56,812 nt of DNA. Origin: Actinomycetales bacterium. GTDB taxonomy: Bacteria; Actinomycetota; Actinomycetes; Actinomycetales; Dermatophilaceae. Of the stretch, positions 30,046-39,126 are shown in pieces; the first letter of the stretch is position 1, and each line of letters starts with the position of its first letter. The translations under genes and the position numbers were made by a program. The stretch spans positions 1-56,812 of the forward strand of contig JAAYCP010000238.1 of NCBI GenBank assembly GCA_012729695.1. The letters run 5' to 3'. The notes under the pieces were generated by a model, which did not search any database, was not told where the DNA came from, and worked only from the letters and a program-made list of their open reading frames with translations.

Positions 30046-30686
30046 CCCAGCCGTCCGTCGTCGTCCTCGACTACGGCAGCGGCAACGTCCGCTCTGCTGT
30101 GCGAGCGCTCGAGCGGGTTGGAGCATCCGTGCAGCTGACCGCCGACCCGGACGCCGTCCTCGCGGCCGACGGGCTGCTCGTGCCCGGCGTCGGCAACTTC
30201 CACGCCTGTATGCGCGCGCTGGCCGCGGCCCGCGGTCCCGCCCTCATCGGGCGGCGCCTCGCCGGGGGCCGCCCGGTGCTGGGCATCTGCGTCGGCATGC
30301 AGGTTCTCTTCGAGGGGTCCACCGAGCCGAACGAGGAAATGGTCGAGGGGCTGGGGGAGTGGCCCGGGCTGGTCCAGCGGCTGCAGGCCGATGTCGTGCC
30401 CCACATGGGCTGGTCCCCGGTGACCGCGGCACCGGGGTCGAGGCTGTTCGCCGGCATCGAGCACGAGCGGTTCTACTTCCTGCACTCGTATGCGGTGCCC
30501 GAGTGGATCATGCCGACCCCCACCGGGTCCTTCGCGAACCAGGCGCCGCTCGTCACCACCGCTGTCCACGGCGCGCCGTTCGTCGCCGCTGTCGAGAACG
30601 GTCCCCTCAGCGCGACCCAGTTCCACCCCGAGAAGTCCGGCGAGGCAGGATTGACGTTGCTGCGCAACTGGCTCGCGACCTTGTGA
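30042..30686 (+). CDS. hisH: imidazole glycerol phosphate synthase subunit HisH
   Basis: DYGSGNVRS...[16 protein letters not shown]...[12 protein letters not shown] class I glutaminase triad. Confidence 0.95.
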   Translation: MTQPSVVVLDYGSGNVRSAVRALERVGASVQLTADPDAVLAADGLLVPGVGNFHACMRALAAARGPALIGRRLAGGRPVLGICVGMQVLFEGSTEPNEEMVEGLGEWPGLVQRLQADVVPHMGWSPVTAAPGSRLFAGIEHERFYFLHSYAVPEWIMPTPTGSFANQAPLVTTAVHGAPFVAAVENGPLSATQFHPEKSGEAGLTLLRNWLATL

Positions 30687-30693
30687 CGCCTCA

Positions 30694-30718
30694 CCTTTCT
30701 CTCCCCCGGAGAGAAAGG
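30694..30718. repeat. perfect 11-bp stem, 3-nt loop hairpin between hisH and priA
   Basis: CCTTTCTCTCC-ccc-GGAGAGAAAGG; second hairpin ACTTCGCA/TGCGAAGT at 30722-30752. Confidence 0.85.
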
Positions 30719-30791
30719 CGCACTTCGCATGGTCATGGGCCTCTTGCGAAGTCCGAGCTTCCCGCCCCCGGAGAGAAAGTCGAATCCACCA

Positions 30792-31529
30792 ATGTCTGAA
30801 CTGCCGCGCTTGGAGCTGCTCCCCGCCGTCGACGTCCGAGAGGGGCGCGCCGTCCAGCTGCAGCAGGGCATCGCCGGCAGCGGCTGGGAGTTCGGGGACC
30901 CGATCCAGGCGGCCCTGGCCTGGCAGGAGCAGGGCGCGGAGTGGATCCACCTCGTCGACCTCGACCGGGCGTTCGGCACCGGATCCAACGCCGACCTGCT
31001 CGCCGAGATCGTCGGCCGGCTCGACATCAACGTGGAGATGAGTGGCGGGATCCGCGACACCGAGTCCCTCGAGGCGGCGCTCGCCACCGGGTGCCGCCGG
31101 GTCAACATGGGCACCGCCGCGCTCGAGAACCCGGAGTGGACCGCGCAGGCCATCGCCGAGCACGGCGACCGGATCGCCATCGGGCTCGACGTCCGCGGGA
31201 CCACGCTGGCTGCCCGCGGCTGGACCCGCGAGGGCGGCGACCTGTGGGAGACCCTCGAGCGCCTCGACTCCGAGGGATGCGCGCGCTACGTCGTCACGGA
31301 CGTCGCGAAGGACGGCATGCTCCAGGGTCCCAACCTGCAGCTGCTCCGCGACGTGTGTGCGCGCACCTCGCGGCCCGTGGTCGCCAGCGGTGGTGTCTCC
31401 TCGCTGGCCGACCTCGAGGCGATCCGCGCGCTCGTTCCCCTCGGGGTCGAGGGCGCCATCGTCGGGTCGGCGCTCTACAAGGGTGCGTTCACCCTCCCCG
31501 AGGCCCTCGATGTGGCGGGTCGCCCGTGA
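30792..31529 (+). CDS. priA: phosphoribosyl isomerase A (HisA/TrpF bifunctional type)
   Basis: [18 protein letters not shown]...[16 protein letters not shown]...[14 protein letters not shown]. Confidence 0.92.
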   Translation: MSELPRLELLPAVDVREGRAVQLQQGIAGSGWEFGDPIQAALAWQEQGAEWIHLVDLDRAFGTGSNADLLAEIVGRLDINVEMSGGIRDTESLEAALATGCRRVNMGTAALENPEWTAQAIAEHGDRIAIGLDVRGTTLAARGWTREGGDLWETLERLDSEGCARYVVTDVAKDGMLQGPNLQLLRDVCARTSRPVVASGGVSSLADLEAIRALVPLGVEGAIVGSALYKGAFTLPEALDVAGRP

Positions 31530-32308
31530 GCGAGCGACCGCGTACGCACGGCTCGGGGGAGCACAGCCACAGCTCCGGGCCGCACAGCCACGACTCCGCC
31601 GGCCAGACCTTCAGCGGGCGGGCGCTCGAGCCCACCGGGTTCGAGGCCGATGACGGCACTGCGGACGAGGCGCTGGTCATCGCCAGAGCGAATCCCTCCG
31701 ACGAGCGCGGCTGGGTGGCCGCCGTCGCGCGGGCTCGCTTCCTGGTGCCGGTCGTCGCCATGCCGGGCGAGGTCGAGGAGGTGGACGGGCTCACCGTGGA
31801 CAAGACCAGCGACATGGCGATGGTCTCGCTCATGGCGCCGGACGGGCAACGTGCGCTCCCGGTCTTCACAGGCACGTATGCGCTGAGCGAGTGGGACCCG
31901 CGGGCCCGCCCGATCCCGGTCTCGGCTGCCCGGGCGGCCCAGGCCGCGATCACCGAGGAGTGCGACGTCATCGTCGTCGACGTCGCCGGCGCCGACACCT
32001 TCGTCCTGCGGCCCTCGATGATCTATGCGCTGGCCACCGGGCGGGAGTGGGTGCCCGGACACGAGGACCCGTTCGTCGCCAACTCGGTCGCCCGTGCACT
32101 CGCCGCCGAGGAGGAGGTCGTCGACCACGACCTCGTGCCCGGTGAACCTGCCGGTCAAGGTGTGCTGGGCATCCGGCTCAAGCTGCGTGCGGGCCTCGAG
32201 GTGGAGCAGGTCCAGGCGCTCGCGACGCGGGTGGGGGAGCGGCTGGCCTCAGACGGTGAGCTCAGGGTCCGGGTCGACGGGCTGTCGTTCATCCTCGCGC
32301 CTGCCTGA
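31526..32308 (+). CDS. SseB family protein with His-rich N-terminus
   Basis: GTGA overlap with pri[28 protein letters not shown] SseB-like core. Confidence 0.8.
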   Translation: MSERPRTHGSGEHSHSSGPHSHDSAGQTFSGRALEPTGFEADDGTADEALVIARANPSDERGWVAAVARARFLVPVVAMPGEVEEVDGLTVDKTSDMAMVSLMAPDGQRALPVFTGTYALSEWDPRARPIPVSAARAAQAAITEECDVIVVDVAGADTFVLRPSMIYALATGREWVPGHEDPFVANSVARALAAEEEVVDHDLVPGEPAGQGVLGIRLKLRAGLEVEQVQALATRVGERLASDGELRVRVDGLSFILAPA

Positions 32309-32332
32309 GTCTGCGCCGCGGCGACGCCAGCC

Positions 32333-32520
32333 GCGCGCTGGAGCACCCGTTGCCGGGGCGTCGGCGTTGTGGGTGGGTCAACGTGCGGTGGAGTGCGCGC
32401 TGGAGCACCCGTTGCCGGGGCGTCGGTGTCGTGGGGTGCACGAGCGCGCGAACGAGTGCGCGCGGGACCACCCAGTGTTGGGGCGTCCCCGTCGTGGGTG
32501 CAGGAACGGGCGGTAATCCA
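32333..32520. repeat. three degenerate copies of a 62-63 bp tandem repeat
   Basis: GCGCGCTGGAGCACCCGTTGCCGGGGCGTCGG at 32333 and 32395; diverged copy GCGCGCGGGACCACCCAGTGTTGGGGCGTC at 32458. Confidence 0.8.
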
Positions 32521-32775
32521 GCGAGACCAGCCGCGCGGACGTGCCAACTTGGGTCCCTGCCGCACCGACTGCTACCCTTGACCAACCGGCTTCGGCTGTG
32601 CGTTTCAGGGTGACCTGGCACGGACGGTCGCAAGCGCAAGAGAAGCTCTCGAGCTTCCACCCGGCACCAGCACAACGGACGTGGCAGCAATCCCCACGCC
32701 GAACGGTGACGAGGTTCCGAGGTCGACCGCCGTACGGCAGGTCCTGACAGGGCCCACCGTCGACAGGTCGTTTCG

Positions 32776-32814
32776 AAGGCTTCTTGCGCGCATGCCAAGA
32801 AGCCTTTTCGCTTT
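32776..32814 (+). terminator. intrinsic terminator / attenuator in infC leader
   Basis: AAGGCTTCTTG-cgcgcatgc-CAAGAAGCCTT followed by TTCGCTTTT; about 60-100 nt before infC. Confidence 0.8.
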
Positions 32815-32872
32815 TCGTGGGCGGACACGCCGTTCACGATGACAACGCTCGACACGATCGAAGGAGCAGCAC

Positions 32873-33583
32873 ATCAGCGAACCCCGCATCAATGAGCGCA
32901 TCCGGGTCCCCGAGGTGCGCCTCGTCGGACCCAACGGCGAGCAGGTCGGCATCGTCCGGGTGGAGGACGCCCTCCGTCTGGCCGCCGAGGCCGATCTCGA
33001 CCTCGTCGAGGTGGCGCCGATGGCCAAGCCGCCCGTCGCCAAGCTCATGGACTTCGGAAAGTACAAGTACGAAGCGGCCATGAAGGCCCGCGAAGCCCGC
33101 AAGAACCAAGTGAACACGATCATCAAGGAGATCAAGCTCCGCCCGAAGATCGACCCGCACGACTACGGCACCAAGAAGGGCCACGTCGAGCGATTCCTCA
33201 AGGGCGGCGACAAGGTCAAGGTGACGATCATGTTCCGCGGTCGCGAGCAGTCGCGCCCGGAGCTGGGTTTCCGTCTCCTGCAGCGTCTCGCCGAGGACAT
33301 CGCCGACCTCGGCGTCGTCGAGAGCCAGCCGAAGCAGGACGGTCGGAACATGGTGATGGTCATCGCTCCGACGAAGAAGAAGTCCGAGGCCAAGGCCGAG
33401 CAGCGCCGCAAGCGCGACCAGGCACGGTCTGACTCACCTCAGTCCGAGTCGACCCAGTCTCAGCCGACCGAGGCCCAGTCGAGCCCGGCGGAGCCGACCC
33501 AGCCCGAGTCGGCAACCGAGTCCCAGCAGGAGGAGCAGAGCACGGGAGCGGAGCAGACCGCCACCGCGCCCACGGCCTCCTGA
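32873..33583 (+). CDS. infC: translation initiation factor IF-3 with ATC start codon and extended C-terminal tail
   Basis: GAAGGAGCAGCAC-ATC-AGC-GAA-CCC-CGC-ATC-AAT-GAG-CGC gives (I)[26 protein letters not shown] track starts later at GTG 32915, losing conserved [10 protein letters not shown]. Confidence 0.9.
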   Translation: MSEPRINERIRVPEVRLVGPNGEQVGIVRVEDALRLAAEADLDLVEVAPMAKPPVAKLMDFGKYKYEAAMKAREARKNQVNTIIKEIKLRPKIDPHDYGTKKGHVERFLKGGDKVKVTIMFRGREQSRPELGFRLLQRLAEDIADLGVVESQPKQDGRNMVMVIAPTKKKSEAKAEQRRKRDQARSDSPQSESTQSQPTEAQSSPAEPTQPESATESQQEEQSTGAEQTATAPTAS

Positions 33584-33692
33584 CGCAGCCCCGCTGCAGC
33601 CAAGCCCCCAGCCGCTGGCCAGGCAAACCTGACCAGCACACCCCCACGCGTTCGCCCGGCGGGCGCGCGAGAGATGAAGGAGATCGGCAGCC

Positions 33693-33887
33693 ATGCCGAA
33701 GAACAAGACCCACAGCGGCGCCAAGAAGCGCTTCCGTGTCACCGGCTCCGGCAAGATCATGCGCGAGCGTGCCGGCGTGGTCCACAAGTTCCACGAGAAG
33801 ACCCCGCAGAAGGCGCGGCGTCTCTCCAAGGACGTCGTGGTCAGCCCCGCGGACACCAAGGCCGTCAAGAGGATGCTCGGTCTCTGA
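33693..33887 (+). CDS. rpmI: 50S ribosomal protein L35
   Basis: MPKNKTHSGAKKRFRVTGSGKIMRERAG. Confidence 0.97.
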   Translation: MPKNKTHSGAKKRFRVTGSGKIMRERAGVVHKFHEKTPQKARRLSKDVVVSPADTKAVKRMLGL

Positions 33888-33932
33888 CCGGCTGCCCCCA
33901 ATCTCGTTGCATAACCTAGAAGGAGTACTCAC

Positions 33933-34310
33933 GTGGCACGCGTGAAGCGGGCAGTCAACGCCCAGAAGAAGCGCCGTACCGTTCTCGAGCAGGCCAGCGG
34001 CTACCGCGGCCAGCGCTCGCGGCTGTATCGCAAGGCCAAGGAGCAGGTCACCCACTCGCTCACCTACGCCTACCGCGACCGGCGCGCGAAGAAGGGTGAC
34101 TTCCGTCGCCTGTGGATCCAGCGGATCAACGCCGCGGCCCGCGCGAACGGCATGACCTACAACCGGTTCATCCAGGGTCTGAAGGCCGCGGAGGTCGAGG
34201 TCGACCGTCGCATCCTCGCCGACCTCGCCGTCAACGACGCGCCGGCCTTCGCCGCCCTCGTCGAGATCGCCCGGGCCAACGTCCCGGCGACCGCTGACGC
34301 CTCGGCCTGA
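33933..34310 (+). CDS. rplT: 50S ribosomal protein L20
   Basis: [38 protein letters not shown]. Confidence 0.97.
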   Translation: MARVKRAVNAQKKRRTVLEQASGYRGQRSRLYRKAKEQVTHSLTYAYRDRRAKKGDFRRLWIQRINAAARANGMTYNRFIQGLKAAEVEVDRRILADLAVNDAPAFAALVEIARANVPATADASA

Positions 34311-34323
34311 TCCGGCGAAGCCG

Positions 34324-35142
34324 GTGAGCCAGGTGCTCACGAACCCACGGTCCGACCGCGTCAAGGCGGTCCGGTCCCTGGCCAAGCGGTCGGTGCGTTC
34401 GCGCACCGGCCGCTTCGTCGTGGAAGGGCCCCAGGGCGTCCGCGAGGCCGTGCGCTTCGCTCCCGACCGGGTCGTCGACGTGTATGCGACGGCCGGGGCG
34501 ATCTCCCGCTACGCCTCGGACATCATCGGGCCGGCGCGGGCAGCGACGCCCTACGTCCACGAGTGCACCGACGAGGTGCTCGCCGCGATGGCCGACGCCG
34601 AGAGCCCGCAGGGCATCATCGCGGTGGTCGAGGACGTCGCGCCCGACCTCGACACCGTCCTCGCAGCCGAGCCGCGACTCCTCGTGCTGCTCACGCACGT
34701 CCGTGACCCCGGGAACCTCGGCACCGTCATCCGGGCCGCTGACGCCGCGGGTGCTGACGCCGTCCTGGTCAGTGCCGAGTCTGTCGACGTGACCTCGCCG
34801 AAGGTGGTCCGCTCGACGGCCGGATCACTCTTCCACCTGCCCGTCGTGCGCGACCTCCCGATCGAGGCGACCCTGCAGCGGCTCGGTGACCACGGCATAC
34901 GGACTCTGGCGGCCGACGGTCACGGCACCGACCTGCTGCCCGACGTCGATCTCACCGGCCGGCACTGCTGGGTGTTCGGCAACGAGGCCTGGGGCCTTCC
35001 AGAGGCGCTCCGCAACGCGTGCGACCAGGTCGTGCGCGTGCCGATCTACGGTCACGCCGAGTCCCTGAACCTCGCCATGGCGGCCACGATCTGCGTCTAC
35101 GCTTCAGCGTCCGCCGAGCGTGCCAGACCCAATAGCGGTTAG
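34324..35142 (+). CDS. TrmH/SpoU family RNA methyltransferase
   Basis: THVRDPGNLGTVIRAADAAGADAVLVS...VFGNEAWGLPEAL...VPIYGHAESLNLAMAA SpoU motifs; GTG start. Confidence 0.93.
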   Translation: MSQVLTNPRSDRVKAVRSLAKRSVRSRTGRFVVEGPQGVREAVRFAPDRVVDVYATAGAISRYASDIIGPARAATPYVHECTDEVLAAMADAESPQGIIAVVEDVAPDLDTVLAAEPRLLVLLTHVRDPGNLGTVIRAADAAGADAVLVSAESVDVTSPKVVRSTAGSLFHLPVVRDLPIEATLQRLGDHGIRTLAADGHGTDLLPDVDLTGRHCWVFGNEAWGLPEALRNACDQVVRVPIYGHAESLNLAMAATICVYASASAERARPNSG

Positions 35143-35151
35143 TTTCGATCC

Positions 35152-36255
35152 ATGATCATCGGCTGGGACGAGCAGGAAGGCGTCACCGGCGAGGAGAGCC
35201 GCGCGCGGGTGGCCATGCTCGCGCGCCTGCTTCCCGACGGTTTCGTCGCCGTCTCGGCGGACGGCATCGTGCGCAGCGCGAACGCACGGGCCGCCGCGGT
35301 CTGCGGGGTTGCCGAGGACAGCCTGGTCGGGCAGTCGGTCCGCGAGGTGCTCGACTTCCAGGACATGGAGGGCAACAGCTACTGGGAGATGTCCGACCCG
35401 GCGCGGGCCCTGCGCATCACGACCGGGCACCGCGAGCGGATGCTCATGCATCCGAGCGGAAGGGTCGTCCTGCTGACCGCCCGCTACCTCCGCACCCCGG
35501 ACGGGGCGCTCTTCGGCTGCGTCCTCGGTCTGCGGGACGCCGCGGAGCGGATGCGCGCCGAGCGGAAGATGGCGGACCTCGTCGCAACGGTCGCGCACGA
35601 GCTGAAGTCGCCGATCGCGAGCATGACCGGCTTCACGAACAGCCTCCTGCGGCACTGGGACCGCTTCGCGGACGATGACAAGCAGGTCATGCTGCGCACG
35701 ATCCAGAACGACGGGGCGCGGGTGATGCGCCTGGTCGCCGACCTGCTCGACGTGTCCTTCATCGATGCCAGGTCCCTGTCGCTGCGGCCTCAGCTCGTGG
35801 ACCCGGCGGTGCTCTTCGCGGACCAGGTGACCCGCAGGGTGGCGAGGGGAGAGAGCGAGGAGCGATTCGTCGTCGATGTCCCTGACGGCCTCCCCGAGCT
35901 GTGGGCGGACCCGGATCGGGTCGAGCAGATCCTCACCAACCTCGTCGACAACGCGGTACGCCACGGCGCCGGCCGGGTGTTCCTGGAGGCGGCTGCGCAT
36001 CATCTCGACGGCGAGCCGGCCGTCGCAGTGCGGATCGGCGACGAGGGGGACGGCATCCCCGAGGAGCACCGCGAGCTCGTCTTCTCCCGCTACTGGCAGG
36101 GTGGCTCCCGCGCCGGGACCGGGATCGGCCTGTACATCGTGCGCGGCCTCGTCGAAGCCCACGGCGGCACCGTGCAGGTCGGAGAGCACGACGGCGGCGG
36201 AGCGCGGATCGAGGTGCTGCTTCCTGCCGGCGAGCCTGAGCACCTCAGGGACTAG
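35152..36255 (+). CDS. PAS domain-containing sensor histidine kinase, apparently soluble
   Basis: PAS-like N-terminus; HisKA VATVAHELKSPIASMTGF; HATPase N/G boxes (LVDNAVRHGA, GDEGDGIPEEH, GTGIGLYIVRGL); no TM segment seen. Confidence 0.92.
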   Translation: MIIGWDEQEGVTGEESRARVAMLARLLPDGFVAVSADGIVRSANARAAAVCGVAEDSLVGQSVREVLDFQDMEGNSYWEMSDPARALRITTGHRERMLMHPSGRVVLLTARYLRTPDGALFGCVLGLRDAAERMRAERKMADLVATVAHELKSPIASMTGFTNSLLRHWDRFADDDKQVMLRTIQNDGARVMRLVADLLDVSFIDARSLSLRPQLVDPAVLFADQVTRRVARGESEERFVVDVPDGLPELWADPDRVEQILTNLVDNAVRHGAGRVFLEAAAHHLDGEPAVAVRIGDEGDGIPEEHRELVFSRYWQGGSRAGTGIGLYIVRGLVEAHGGTVQVGEHDGGGARIEVLLPAGEPEHLRD

Positions 36256-36265
36256 CCTACAAAGA

Positions 36266-37741
36266 ATGGAGCAGGCGGACGTCGTCGTCGTCGGATCGGG
36301 GCCGAACGGCATGGCCGCCGCCGTCACGATGGCCCGGGGCGGTCTCGAGGTGCTCGTCATCGAGGGTCAGGAGACGATCGGGGGCGGGGCTCGCACGCTG
36401 GACCTGGGCCTCGAGGTGGGGATGCGCCACGACGTGTGCTCCGCCGTGCATCCGATGGCCCTTGCCAGCCCCTTCCTGCGCGACTTCGACCTGCGAGCCC
36501 GCGGGGTGGAGCTGGCCGTCCCGGAGCTGTCGTACGCCCAGCCCCTGGACGGCGGCCGGGTCGGCCTCGCGTGGCACGACCTGGACCGCACGGTCGCCGG
36601 CCTCGGCGTCGACGGGAGTGCCTGGCGCAGCCTCTTCGAGCCGCTGGTCGAGCGCAGCGATGCCGTCGTCGCCCTCTCGATGGGGGACAAGAGGTCGGTC
36701 CCGCGCGAGCTCATGGACGGCGCCAGCGGCCTGCGGGCTGCGCTCGGTCTCGCGCGCGGCATCCTGACCCAGGGTACCCGCGCCTGGAACCGCGCGTTCG
36801 AGGACGACGTGGCACCCGCGTTGCTCACCGGCGTTGCGGCCCATGCCATCGCTCCGGTGCCCGGTCTGGCACCGGCCGGGGCGGCACTGCTGCTCGCCAC
36901 CCTCGCGCACTCCGTCGGGTGGCCCATACCCATCGGCGGCAGCCAGGCGATCATCGACGCGCTCGTGGCCGACCTCCGGGCCCACGGTGGAGGCCTGCGC
37001 ACCGGCGCCCCGGTGAGCTCCTGGCGGGAGCTTCCCGCCGCCCGCGCATACCTGCTGGACACGTCCCCGCGGGCTGCGGCCGAGATCTGGGGTGACCTGC
37101 TGCCGCCACGGGCTGTGAGGTCACTTCGGCGGTTCCGGTACGGCGACGCCGCGGCGAAGGTCGACTTCGTGCTCTCCGGGCCGGTCCCCTGGGAGACGCC
37201 AGAGACCGGCCAGGCCGGCACGGTCCACGTCGGGGGGACCCGAGTGGAGATGGCCGCCGCAGAGTCGTCCGTCGCCGCGGGCCGGCATGCGGAGCAGCCG
37301 ATGGTGCTGCTGAGCGACCCGACGACGGCCGACCCGGGACGTGAGCTGGGCGGTCTGCGGCCGCTGTGGACCTACGCCCATGTGCCGCATGGCTCGGATC
37401 GCGATGTGACCGAGGACGTGACCCGGCAGATCGAGCGCTTCGCTCCCGGGTTCCGAGACCTCGTCGTCGCCTCACGCTGTGTGCCGGCCGCGGAGATGGA
37501 GCGCCACAACGCCAACTACATCGGAGGCGATATCGCAACCGGTGCCGTCACCGTGCCGCGGATGCTGACGGGAGTGCGGCCCGCCTGGAACCCGTACGAG
37601 GTCGGCGTGCCCGGTGTGTATCTGTGCTCATCCTCGGTCCCTCCCGGCCCGGGGGTGCACGGGATGGGCGGGTGGTTCGCCGCCCGTCACGCCCTGCGCC
37701 AGCGGTTCGGAATCAGTCGGCCGCCAGTGCTGGCTCCCTGA
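36266..37741 (+). CDS. phytoene dehydrogenase-like FAD-dependent oxidoreductase
   Basis: VVVVGSGPNGMAAAVTMARGGLEVLVIEGQETIGGGART dinucleotide fold; GPGVHGMGGWFAARHAL C-terminal motif; start moved to 36266. Confidence 0.88.
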   Translation: MEQADVVVVGSGPNGMAAAVTMARGGLEVLVIEGQETIGGGARTLDLGLEVGMRHDVCSAVHPMALASPFLRDFDLRARGVELAVPELSYAQPLDGGRVGLAWHDLDRTVAGLGVDGSAWRSLFEPLVERSDAVVALSMGDKRSVPRELMDGASGLRAALGLARGILTQGTRAWNRAFEDDVAPALLTGVAAHAIAPVPGLAPAGAALLLATLAHSVGWPIPIGGSQAIIDALVADLRAHGGGLRTGAPVSSWRELPAARAYLLDTSPRAAAEIWGDLLPPRAVRSLRRFRYGDAAAKVDFVLSGPVPWETPETGQAGTVHVGGTRVEMAAAESSVAAGRHAEQPMVLLSDPTTADPGRELGGLRPLWTYAHVPHGSDRDVTEDVTRQIERFAPGFRDLVVASRCVPAAEMERHNANYIGGDIATGAVTVPRMLTGVRPAWNPYEVGVPGVYLCSSSVPPGPGVHGMGGWFAARHALRQRFGISRPPVLAP

Positions 37742-38602
37742 CCCCACGTCGAGCGTTCGCCACCGCTCGAGGGGCAGGAAGGCAGCCCAGCAGACCACGG
37801 TCGGCAGGAAGTGGATCCCGAGAGCCGCGAAGGTGAGCAGGTGGAAGCCGCAGAAGGTGGCGATGGCCAGATAGAGCCAGCGCCCTCGCAACCACAGCAC
37901 GGCCGGTGCGGCGAACTCGATCGCGAGCAAGCCCCACTGACCGACCCGCAGCAGCAGCGGAACCTCCAGCGTCCATCGGACGAGGTCTGAACCGCGACGC
38001 ATGATCGCCCACACGAAGACCGCCGAGTTGGCCCAGGCGGCCGGAGACCCGGCGCGCAACGTCTTGAGCACAGCCGAGCCGAAGTAGGTTGCTACGACGG
38101 CGATCTGGACGCAGCGCAGCGCCCATCCGGCGGCCTCGCTGGCCGTGCGGTCGTGGAGGGTCGCGACCCCCGCCGTGGGGAGCACGGTGACCGCGACCAT
38201 CATCGCGAGGTGGTCGTGGCTGACGTAGCCGAACCCCATCGAGTTGAGCATCCATACCCAGAACGTTGCGGCCAGCAGCCACCCCGTCGTGCGCTGCAGC
38301 CGGCCGAGGAAGACCGCGGCGAGGGCTGCGACCACCAGCGCGAGGATCGCCCACTGGAGCGCGGTGGCCACGCCCACACTCAGCGGCGGCAGCTGCACGG
38401 CCCGAGCCAGCCACGTGGGGCGGTACAGCTCAGGGACATAGGAGTGCGGGATGACACTGGCCCTGATCCAGAGCACCTCCAGCGGGATGAAGGCGTAGAC
38501 GAGCAGTCGGAACGCGGCCAGTCTGGCGCGTGGCACCGGCGCGACGAACCATTGCAGGACACCGGCTCCTCTGCCCGCGGCCGCACCTGCGGTCACGCTC
38601 AT
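37628..38602 (-). CDS. HTTM domain (vitamin K carboxylase-like) membrane protein
   Basis: multiple TM segments; AAFRLLVYAFIPLEVLW...GYVSHDHLAMMVAVTVLP; start ATG 38602 overlaps upstream stop. Confidence 0.8.
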   Translation of the reverse strand: MSVTAGAAAGRGAGVLQWFVAPVPRARLAAFRLLVYAFIPLEVLWIRASVIPHSYVPELYRPTWLARAVQLPPLSVGVATALQWAILALVVAALAAVFLGRLQRTTGWLLAATFWVWMLNSMGFGYVSHDHLAMMVAVTVLPTAGVATLHDRTASEAAGWALRCVQIAVVATYFGSAVLKTLRAGSPAAWANSAVFVWAIMRRGSDLVRWTLEVPLLLRVGQWGLLAIEFAAPAVLWLRGRWLYLAIATFCGFHLLTFAALGIHFLPTVVCWAAFLPLERWRTLDVGSGSQHWRPTDSEPLAQGVTGGEPPAHPVHPRAGRDRG

Positions 38603-39069
38603 CGCTGCACGGTCCACTCGGCCAGGGTGAGGATGTGCGGTGCTCCGATAACACGGCCGTCCCGGAGCTGCTGGACCGAGCGGCGTAGGTAGAGGACCTG
38701 CGGCTGTGGGCGGTCCGGGCGCAGCTCGGCATAGGCGTCCGCGATCGCCTGCAGGAGGGACGGGTCGTCGACGAAGCGACCCAGCTGTCCCTCGATCTCG
38801 CCTCGCGCGACGCCGGTCGAGCGGTGCGACAGACCGAGCCCACGCGGCGCGTTCTCCCCGGCGAACCGGGCTTCGAGATAGACCGAGCGCACCGAGCCGT
38901 TGAGATCCTTGGGCGCGCCGTACTGGGACAGCGAACCGAGCGGGAAGTAGTCATCCGTGTCGACGAATTGTGCTGCGATGAGGACTGTCACACACGCGAG
39001 GACGCAGGACAGGCGCCAGGTCAGGCTGCGGCGGCTGAGCCGCTCGGGCAGCGCGCTCGGGGAGGGCAC
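38599..39069 (-). CDS. hypothetical single-TM protein, coupled partner of the HTTM protein
   Basis: one N-terminal TM (LSCVLACVTVLIAAQFV); ATGA overlap with the HTTM gene; GTG start 39069. Confidence 0.65.
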   Translation of the reverse strand: MPSPSALPERLSRRSLTWRLSCVLACVTVLIAAQFVDTDDYFPLGSLSQYGAPKDLNGSVRSVYLEARFAGENAPRGLGLSHRSTGVARGEIEGQLGRFVDDPSLLQAIADAYAELRPDRPQPQVLYLRRSVQQLRDGRVIGAPHILTLAEWTVQR

Positions 39070-39126
39070 ACCCGACGATATCTCGCGACGGCGTCGTCTC
39101 CACCCGCCTTCGCCTACGATGTGCCG

